DNA from: Paraburkholderia phenazinium
GTDB lineage: Bacteria; Pseudomonadota; Gammaproteobacteria; Burkholderiales; Burkholderiaceae
Direction of reading: 5' to 3'
NCBI RefSeq assembly: GCF_900142845.1
Contig: NZ_FSRU01000002.1
Span: 248,001 to 312,000, forward strand
DNA: 64,000 nucleotides
In this document: positions 58,042-64,000 of the stretch, piece by piece
How the letters are laid out: each line of letters opens with the position of its first letter
Position numbering within the stretch: the first letter of the stretch is position 1
Translations under genes and position numbers: made by a program
The notes under the pieces: generated by a model
Databases searched by the model: none
What the model saw: the letters and a program-made list of their open reading frames with translations, nothing else
Told to the model about the DNA's origin: nothing

Positions 58042-59373
58042 ATGTCTGATCCGTTCTCTGCCCGGTCCAAGCCCGGGCACGTCAAGGTGCTTGCACAATC
58101 CGCCCAGGACGCTCAGGTGGCGGCTGAGGCGCCTTTTGTCTATCTGGGACGCCAGCCGATTCTCGACCGCAGCGGCGCGCTGAACGCCTACGAACTGCTG
58201 TTCCGCGCCGGTGCGCACAACTATGCCGAAGTCAGCGACGATGCGCAGGCGACCGCTCAGGTGGTGGCGCGCACGATCGGCGGGATCGGCGTTTCGGCGG
58301 TGCTTGGCCATCACCGCGGCTATGTGAACATCGGCCGCGACCTGTTGTTCGACGACATCGTGCACCTGATGTCGCCCGAGCGCTTCGTGCTCGAAATTCT
58401 CGAGACGGTCAGTTTCGATGCGCAACTCGTGCGGCGGCTCGGCGAGCTGCGCCGTGCCGGCTTCCAGGTGGCGCTCGACGACGTCAGCGAACTGACGGAG
58501 GGATTACGCTCCGTGCTGCCGCATACCGATATCGTCAAGATCGATTTTCTGGTGACACCCCGCGAGGCCCTGCCGAAGCTGGCCGCTGCGGTGCGCGCCG
58601 AGGGCAAGACGCTGATTGCCGAGAAGGTCGAGACGCGGGAAGACTTTGCGCTGGCGCGCGATCTCGGCTTCCATCTGTTCCAGGGATACTTCTTCGCTCG
58701 CCCGCAGGTGCTGACCGCGCCGCGCAACCGCTCGTCGCGCCAGGCGCTGCTGCGCCTGCTGGCGTTGCTTGCCAGCGACGCCGGCATTATCGAGCTCGAG
58801 GCGGAGTTGAAGCTCAACCCGAACGTCGTGGTGCAGTTGCTGCGTCTCGTCAATTCGAGCGCGTTCGGTCTCGGGCGCAATATCGCCTCGCTGCGCGAAG
58901 CGATTATCGCCACTGGCACGCGGCAGATTGCGCGCTGGGCCCAACTGCTGCTCTATGCGGACGGCGGCGACCTGCCGTGGCGCTCCGATCCGCTCGTGCA
59001 ACTGGCCGGCACCCGCTCGCGTTTCATGGAACTGGCGGCGCGCTGGCTGCGTCCGTCGGACGAGGACTTTGCGGACGCCGCGTTCATGACCGGGATTTTT
59101 TCGCTGGTGCACGTGGTGCTGGGGACGACGCCTGCCGAGGCGCTCGACAAGCTGGGGTTGGCGTCGCAGATCCGCGATGCGATCGTCGAGCATAGTGGGG
59201 CGCTGGGCGCGCTGCTGAAGATCGCCTCGGCCGCCGACGAGCGTGCCGACTCGGCGTCGCTTGCTACCGCCATGGAGGCGCCGGACGGTTTCGAGGCACT
59301 GACGCCCGAGGTGCTGGCGGAGTTGAACCTGTCCGCGGCGGCGTGGTTCGGCGCGCATGCGGGGATGGAGTAG
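58042..59373 (+). CDS. EAL-like/HDOD signalling protein (YuxH/CdgJ type), second paralogue
   Basis: A 443-residue protein with the same architecture as the product of 52832: EAL-like domain (about 32-235) and HDOD domain (about 240-430). It has L-G-R-Q-P-I-L-D-R and Y-E-L-L-F-R in place of E-A-L, as in CdgJ. The I-E-K/A-E-K-V-E-T segment is better kept than in its paralogue, and it lacks the Ala/Pro insert. Catalysis is doubtful; a regulatory role in motility or biofilm is inferred. A hairpin follows at 59386. Confidence 0.82.
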   Translation: MSDPFSARSKPGHVKVLAQSAQDAQVAAEAPFVYLGRQPILDRSGALNAYELLFRAGAHNYAEVSDDAQATAQVVARTIGGIGVSAVLGHHRGYVNIGRDLLFDDIVHLMSPERFVLEILETVSFDAQLVRRLGELRRAGFQVALDDVSELTEGLRSVLPHTDIVKIDFLVTPREALPKLAAAVRAEGKTLIAEKVETREDFALARDLGFHLFQGYFFARPQVLTAPRNRSSRQALLRLLALLASDAGIIELEAELKLNPNVVVQLLRLVNSSAFGLGRNIASLREAIIATGTRQIARWAQLLLYADGGDLPWRSDPLVQLAGTRSRFMELAARWLRPSDEDFADAAFMTGIFSLVHVVLGTTPAEALDKLGLASQIRDAIVEHSGALGALLKIASAADERADSASLATAMEAPDGFEALTPEVLAELNLSAAAWFGAHAGME

Positions 59374-59385
59374 CGGGCCCCTTAC

Positions 59386-59411
59386 GCGGCCGTGCTCCGG
59401 CCGCTTCCCTT
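59386..59411 (+). terminator. Hairpin after the EAL-like/HDOD gene
   Basis: GCGGCCG and CGGCCGC form a seven-base-pair stem around TGCTC, followed by TTCCCTT. The position, 13 bases after the stop codon, fits a terminator, although the T-run is interrupted. Confidence 0.5.
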
Positions 59412-59629
59412 GATATGCATTGCATGACGACACGCATGCGCCAGCAGTACGCCATACCGGCGTTCATGCCACTGGCCGGGGCCTGGTTGCGGGATGACCC
59501 AGCGTGCTTTGTCGGGACGTGGTCCAATAGCGGATGAGTCATGGCTCGACGTGTCAGCGGGAGGCACGCGGGGGCATGACTTCATTCATTGCACGGACCA
59601 ACGTGCGTCAACGCCTGGAGGAGCTTGAG

Positions 59630-60193
59630 ATGAAACGAAAGTTTATGCCGGTATTGCTGGCGACCGTATTGTCGGCGGGGTTTGCGCTGCATTCACTGAC
59701 GGCGTCTGCGACGCTCAAGCCTGGCGACACGGCACCGGATTTTACGACTCAGGCATCGCTCGGCGGCAAGACTTACACCTATACGCTGGCGGACGAATTG
59801 AAGAAGGGGCCGGTGGTGCTGTACTTCTACCCGGCGGCCTTCACGAAGGGTTGCACGATCGAGGCTCATGAGTTCGCGGATGCGGTGGACGAATACAAGA
59901 AGTACGGCGCGACGGTGATTGGGGTGTCGCACGACAACATTGACACGTTGACGAAGTTTTCGGTTAGCGAATGCCGCAGCAAGTTCCCGGTCGCGGCCGA
60001 TGCGGATGCCAAGGTGATTGGCGCCTACGACGCGGGGATGCCGATGCACAATTCGATGGCGAACCGGGTGTCGTATGTGATTGCGCCGGACGGCAAGATC
60101 ATTTACGAGTACACGAGTTTGTCGCCGGACAAGCACGTTGAGAACACGCTGGAGGCGGTGAAGCAGTGGGCGGCCACGCATAAGGCGCAGTGA
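59630..60193 (+). CDS. Exported peroxiredoxin (AhpC/TSA, Bcp-like)
   Basis: A 187-residue protein with a signal peptide (A-S-A-T cleavage region) and a thioredoxin-fold peroxiredoxin domain. The peroxidatic Cys75 is in F-T-K-G-C-T-I. The fifth residue after it is not Cys, so the usual Bcp resolving cysteine is missing. Cys115 (S-E-C-R-S-K-F) could serve instead. It probably reduces peroxides in the periplasm. GGAGG is placed well before ATG 59630. Confidence 0.83.
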   Translation: MKRKFMPVLLATVLSAGFALHSLTASATLKPGDTAPDFTTQASLGGKTYTYTLADELKKGPVVLYFYPAAFTKGCTIEAHEFADAVDEYKKYGATVIGVSHDNIDTLTKFSVSECRSKFPVAADADAKVIGAYDAGMPMHNSMANRVSYVIAPDGKIIYEYTSLSPDKHVENTLEAVKQWAATHKAQ

Positions 60194-60361
60194 GGGCGGG
60201 GGTGATTGATGCCTTGCGGGCGGCTGGATGGTTGTCTTGCGTTTTTGGTGCTACCGCGCTGGGTGTGCTGGTTACTGGATGATGCAATAGTTTCTTGCTG
60301 ATGATCCCGCGGACACGCCGTGCTACGCTGATGGCCGGTTTGTTTTGCGGGGTGATTCGAG

Positions 60362-60826
60362 ATGCCTATCGTTGTGGGTCTGGCGGTGCTCGGCGGGCTG
60401 ATTTATGGCGCGGTGTGGTCGTTTGATGCGTTGTCGGCGCAATTTGGTTTGGGTGTGGCGGTGGTGGCTGCGGTGGTGGTGGCTGCTTTAGTGGCGGCGG
60501 CGGTTGTTTATTGGCTGCGGCGCCGGCGCGAGGTGGCGGCGAATATTCATGACGGGGATTGGACGCATGAATTGAAGGCTGAATGGGGTGGGGTCCGGCT
60601 GGCTGCCGGGAAGAGGTTGTGTAGCGTGGATGTTCATGGTGTGCGCGGCGATTATATTTTTGCTGATATTCAGGGGGCTGACGTTGAGGCTGCCGATCAG
60701 GGGTTTCAGCTTGTTCTGAAGGTTCGGGATGCTAAGTGTCCTGTCTGGATGCTGCCCATGCGGGGTCAAAGCGAAGCCCAGCAGTGGAAGAGGATCTTTG
60801 CGTTGGCTGTTGAGCAGAGGCTTTGA
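60362..60826 (+). CDS. Hypothetical membrane protein
   Basis: A 154-residue protein with two N-terminal hydrophobic segments (about 1-50, mainly Val/Ala), an Arg-rich junction (R-R-R-R-E), and a C-terminal soluble domain (about 60-150) without a recognised family. It was likely preceded by GGGGTGA at the ATG. It is convergent with the RND pump, with the large inverted repeat in between. Confidence 0.55.
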   Translation: MPIVVGLAVLGGLIYGAVWSFDALSAQFGLGVAVVAAVVVAALVAAAVVYWLRRRREVAANIHDGDWTHELKAEWGGVRLAAGKRLCSVDVHGVRGDYIFADIQGADVEAADQGFQLVLKVRDAKCPVWMLPMRGQSEAQQWKRIFALAVEQRL

Positions 60827-60830
60827 TGTT

Positions 60831-61045
60831 TTTTTGCCTGCGGCGCCTTGGTTTTGGCTGTTTTCTTCGGGTGTTGGCCTTTCCTTGCATTCTTATCGGT
60901 CTATTAGCTTCGCCCCTGTGCGGGGCGGCACTTACTTTCTTTGCCGCCGCAAAGAAAGTAAGCAAAGAAAGCGGGCTCACACCGCCAGCGTTTAGTGAGC
61001 CATCCCGGTCTGCCACCGGGAACGGCCCAAGACGAGACGTGCCGT
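60831..61045 (+). repeat. Inverted repeat, left arm
   Basis: This arm matches the reverse complement of 61252-61468 with scattered differences. It contains a short internal palindromic block, CTTTCTTTGCCG-CCGCAAAGAAAG, and GCCCC-TGTGC-GGGGC. The internal unit is the type of intergenic repeat seen many times in Burkholderia genomes. Confidence 0.85.
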
Positions 61046-61251
61046 CGCGCCACGCGCGCTGGTGACAAGGCCGTCATCCGTTCCAGCGTTGCGCTGCGCG
61101 CCCCGCCGCGGGGCATAACTCCTTTTGCAGATTGCATAGGCATTCTAACTATTGAGATTTGTTTGCGCACCCGCTTTCCCATGCAGACCCGACCGCGACG
61201 CACGTAGTGCGGAGTGGGGTGGATGAGCGCTGTGTCACGAACGGTGGAAAC

Positions 61252-61468
61252 GCGGGGGCAGGTCTCGTCTTGGGCCGTTTCCGGTAGCAGACCGGGATGG
61301 CTCACTACTGTCTAGCGGTTGCAGCCCGCTTTCTTTGCCTACTTTCTTTGCGGCGGCAAAGAAAGTAGGTGCCGCCCCGCACAGGGGCGAAGCTAATAGA
61401 CCACTAAGAATACAAGGAGAGGCCAACACCCGAAGAAAACAGCCAAAAACAAGGCGCCGCAGGCAAAA
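61252..61468 (-). repeat. Inverted repeat, right arm
   Basis: The mirror copy of the left arm, with the same GCCCC-GGGGC and AAAGAAAG blocks. The outer part (caaggcgccgcaggcaaaa at its end) pairs with the outer start of the left arm. Together the arms could form a long cruciform or, if transcribed, a long RNA hairpin ending both convergent transcripts. Confidence 0.85.
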
Positions 61469-61519
61469 ACCAGCAAGAGCTAAACAGCCAGAAGCCGCCT
61501 GCAAGGCAAAAAAAAGCCG

Positions 61520-64000
61520 TCACCGATTCCCTTGAACCCCACCCCGACCACCGGAGCCCCGCCGCCGCCCCTCCCACCTAACGCGAATACGATCCATATA
61601 AAGATAAACAACCGGCGTGGTATAGAGCGTAAGCATTTGACTAACAATGAGCCCACCGACAATGGCGATCCCCAAAGGCGCCCGCAACTCAGCCCCATCC
61701 CCATTCCCAAACGCCAACGGCAGCGCCCCAAGCAGCGCAGCACAAGTGGTCATCATGATCGGCCGAAACCGCAACAAACAGGCCTGATGAATCGCATCAT
61801 AAGAAGACAACCCTTGACGAGAAGCTTCAATAGCAAAATCAATCATCATGATCGCGTTCTTCTTGACGATGCCAATCAGCAAAATCACCGCAATCAACGC
61901 AATAATGCTGAACTCCGTCTGAAACAGCAGTAACGCCAGCAACGCCCCCACCCCCGCCGAAGGCAACGTCGACAAAATCGTCAACGGATGGATATAGCTC
62001 TCATACAGTATCCCCAGCACGATATACACCGCCGCCAACGCCGCCAGAATCAAGAGCGGCATGTCCGACAAGGACTGCTGGAACGCCTGCGCCGTCCCCT
62101 GGAAACTGCCGTGGATCGTCCCCGGCATGCCGATCTCCGCCATCGTGTCGTAGATCGCCTGGGTCGCGTCCGACAACGATTTGCCCGGCGGCAAGTTGAA
62201 CGAGATCGTCGAGGCCACGAACTGGCTCTGGTGATTCACCGATAACGGCGTACTCCCCGGACCAAAACTCGCAATCGCCGACAACGGAATCATCGTCTCC
62301 TTCGACGTCGACACCGCCGCCCCCGACGACGCACTCGATTTGCCGCTCGCCGCAAGCGAATTGATCGCCAGGTTGCGCGCCGAATCCGACGCAATCGCCG
62401 CCGCGCTCGATGCCGTCGTGCCCGCCGTGCCGCCGCCCAATGCGCTCGTGCTGCTGGTGTTGGCCACCGGCGCAGTCACCGTGCCCGCCGTCGCGTTGGT
62501 GGTCTGCGCGCCGCTCGCGCTGCCCCCCGATGTACTGACGTAGATCTGCTTCAGCATGTCCGGGCTTTGCCAGTACTTCGGCGCCACTTCCATCACCACG
62601 TGGTACTGGTTCAGCGGGTTGTAAATCGTCGACACCTGACGCTGGCCGAACGCGTCGTACAGCGTGTTGTCGATCTGCGCCGGCTCGATGTTCAGCCGCG
62701 CCGCACTCGCGCGGTCGATCGTCACCATCGATTCGAGGCCGCCTTGCTGTTGGTCGGAATTCACGTCCGCCAGTTCGGGACGCGCCTGCAACGCCTCGGT
62801 GAGTTTCGGGCCCCACGTGTACAGGTCGGTCGTCGAATCCGCCAGCAGCGTGAACTGATACTGCGCGTTCGATTGCCGTCCCCCCACGCGGATGTCCTGC
62901 ACAGCCTGCAGGAAGGTGCGCACGCCCGCCACCTCGGAGAGCGGTCCGCGCAATTGCTGGATCACCTGGTCTGCCGAGACGCGCCGTCCGGGCTTCGGCT
63001 TCAACTGCACGAACATGAAGCCGGAGTTGGTCTGCCGTCCGCCGGTGTAGCCCACCGCGCCTTCCACGGCCGGGTTCTCGCCGACGATCTTCATCATCTC
63101 GGCGAATTTGCCCTTCATCGCCTGGAAGGAGGTGGACTGGTCCGCCTGAATGCCGCCGACGAGGCGGCCGGTGTCCTGCTGCGGAAAGAAGCCCTTCGGG
63201 ATGATTACGTAGAGCCACACGTTCAGCCCGATCGTGGCAAGCAGCACCAGCAGGATCAGCAGCGGATGCCGCAGCGACCAGCCGAGTGTGTGTTCGTAGC
63301 CGCGCTGCATCGACTGGAAGCCCCGTTCGAGCCAGCGCGCGAAACGTCCTTCTTCTTCACGCTCATGCGGCTCGTTGAGCAGGCGCGAGCACATCATCGG
63401 CGTAAGCGTCAGCGACACCAGCAGCGAAACCGCAATCGCGAGCGACAGCGTCAGCGCAAATTCGCGGAACAGCCGCCCGACGATGCCGCCCATCAGCAGA
63501 ATCGGCAAGAACACCGCCACCAGCGAGATGCTGATCGAGACCACCGTAAAGCCGACTTCGCGCGCGCCGCGAAACGCCGCTTCTCTGCGCGGTACGCCGT
63601 TCTCGATATGCCGCGAGATGTTTTCGAGCACCACGATCGCGTCGTCGACCACGAAGCCGGTCGCAATCGTCAGCGCCATCAGCGACAGGTTATCGATCGA
63701 AAAACCCATCAGGTACATCGCGCCGAACGTACCGATGATCGAGATCGGTACCGCCACGCTCGGAATCAGCGTCGCTCGCCAGTTGCGCAGGAACAGGAAC
63801 ACCACCATCACGACCAGCGCCACTGCGATCATCAGCGTGTGCTCGGTGTCCTTCAGCGAGGCGCGGATCGTGGTGGAGCGGTCGACCGTCGGCGTCACCT
63901 CGACGTCCGCCGGCAGCGAGGCCTTGAGTTGCGGCAGCATCGCCTTGACGCGGTCGATCGTTTCGATGATGTTCGCCCCCGGTTGGCGGGACAGGATCAC
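61520..64000 (-). CDS. mdtC: RND multidrug efflux permease, MdtC/MuxC type (N-terminus outside window)
   Basis: 826 residues of an inner-membrane HAE1-family proton/drug antiporter; about 230 N-terminal residues lie beyond the window edge, and the first visible codon is internal. Helix-4 [13 protein letters not shown] supplies the proton-relay aspartates. The C-terminal part ([19 protein letters not shown] and N-A-I-M-M-I-D-F-A) is close to MdtC. A Ser/Ala/Thr/Gly-rich insert of about 80 residues (62299-62533) lies in the periplasmic domain, where MdtC has a short loop. It should act with an MFP and an MdtB-type partner encoded outside. Confidence 0.87.
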   Translation of the reverse strand: MILSRQPGANIIETIDRVKAMLPQLKASLPADVEVTPTVDRSTTIRASLKDTEHTLMIAVALVVMVVFLFLRNWRATLIPSVAVPISIIGTFGAMYLMGFSIDNLSLMALTIATGFVVDDAIVVLENISRHIENGVPRREAAFRGAREVGFTVVSISISLVAVFLPILLMGGIVGRLFREFALTLSLAIAVSLLVSLTLTPMMCSRLLNEPHEREEEGRFARWLERGFQSMQRGYEHTLGWSLRHPLLILLVLLATIGLNVWLYVIIPKGFFPQQDTGRLVGGIQADQSTSFQAMKGKFAEMMKIVGENPAVEGAVGYTGGRQTNSGFMFVQLKPKPGRRVSADQVIQQLRGPLSEVAGVRTFLQAVQDIRVGGRQSNAQYQFTLLADSTTDLYTWGPKLTEALQARPELADVNSDQQQGGLESMVTIDRASAARLNIEPAQIDNTLYDAFGQRQVSTIYNPLNQYHVVMEVAPKYWQSPDMLKQIYVSTSGGSASGAQTTNATAGTVTAPVANTSSTSALGGGTAGTTASSAAAIASDSARNLAINSLAASGKSSASSGAAVSTSKETMIPLSAIASFGPGSTPLSVNHQSQFVASTISFNLPPGKSLSDATQAIYDTMAEIGMPGTIHGSFQGTAQAFQQSLSDMPLLILAALAAVYIVLGILYESYIHPLTILSTLPSAGVGALLALLLFQTEFSIIALIAVILLIGIVKKNAIMMIDFAIEASRQGLSSYDAIHQACLLRFRPIMMTTCAALLGALPLAFGNGDGAELRAPLGIAIVGGLIVSQMLTLYTTPVVYLYMDRIRVRWEGRRRGSGGRGGVQGNR

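Larger units (their letters stand above)
60827..61519. other. Intergenic repeat region between two convergent genes
   Basis: About 690 bp between the membrane protein and the RND pump. It is mostly taken up by two inverted ~215-bp repeat arms (listed separately) with a spacer of about 205 bp. Open frames in both arms encode similar peptides (containing F-F-A-A-A-K-K-V) because the arms are alike, and I do not count them as genes. No other gene is supported. Confidence 0.7.

Noticed and set aside
60823..61065. Small open frame in the left inverted-repeat arm, with a similar one in the right arm (61235-61504)
   Set aside because: Both encode similar peptides only because the arms are copies of the same repeat. 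There is no ribosome binding site or coding signature.

Overview
The window reads as a chromosomal segment of a Burkholderiales bacterium, most likely Paraburkholderia or Burkholderia. The grounds are high G+C coding DNA, hut, arginine-succinyltransferase and hopanoid gene sets of that group, and a dispersed intergenic repeat of a kind common in these genomes. The genus is an inference. Coding density is high and most of the content is core metabolism. No rRNA, tRNA or CRISPR array was seen.

Layout. 1-1.1 kb: end of the histidine-degradation genes (hutF tail, hutG). 1.1-5.8 kb: a His-rich secreted peptide, an HTH protein, a D-Ala-D-Ala ligase, and a LysR regulator divergent from a PLP aminotransferase. 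5.9-10 kb: an MFS exporter, a DUF3857/transglutaminase-like protein, and a BcrC-type PAP2 phosphatase that overlaps it tail to tail. 10-17 kb: a branched-chain-type binding protein, small proteins, pdxY, glgC-glgA. 17.3-21 kb: an alpha/beta hydrolase, a small low-G+C island, and a luciferase-like oxidoreductase. 21.8-26.5 kb: the hopanoid side-chain operon hpnI-hpnJ-hpnK-hpnL, followed by a low-G+C pair (lipoprotein, SGNH hydrolase). 27.7-36.8 kb: an organosulfur cluster with two sulfonate-type binding proteins, an SsuD-like monooxygenase, a class II aldolase, a thiol dioxygenase, a four-domain rhodanese, a LysR regulator and an acyl-CoA-dehydrogenase-like flavoprotein. 37-39.4 kb: BamE-like lipoprotein, patatin, methyltransferase. 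39.8-51.6 kb: a complete arginine uptake and AST catabolic locus (hisQ-hisM-hisP, an AraC-type regulator, astC-aruF-aruG-astD-astB-astE, hisJ-type binding protein). 51.8-59.4 kb: acetoacetate decarboxylase, then four cyclic-di-GMP/HDOD signalling proteins. 59.6-64 kb: a peroxiredoxin, a small membrane protein, a ~215-bp inverted repeat, and most of an MdtC-type RND efflux pump.

The most unusual locus is 18.1-20.0 kb. A two-gene, 11-bp-overlapping operon (an unrecognised protein plus a HEPN-type protein with an R-x4-H motif) sits between two ~252-bp direct copies of the 3' end of the alpha/beta hydrolase gene. A TGATAC-N8-GTATCA dyad lies upstream of the operon. This looks like a small element that entered the hydrolase gene and supplied a replacement gene end, carrying a toxin-antitoxin or defence-like cargo and no visible recombinase.
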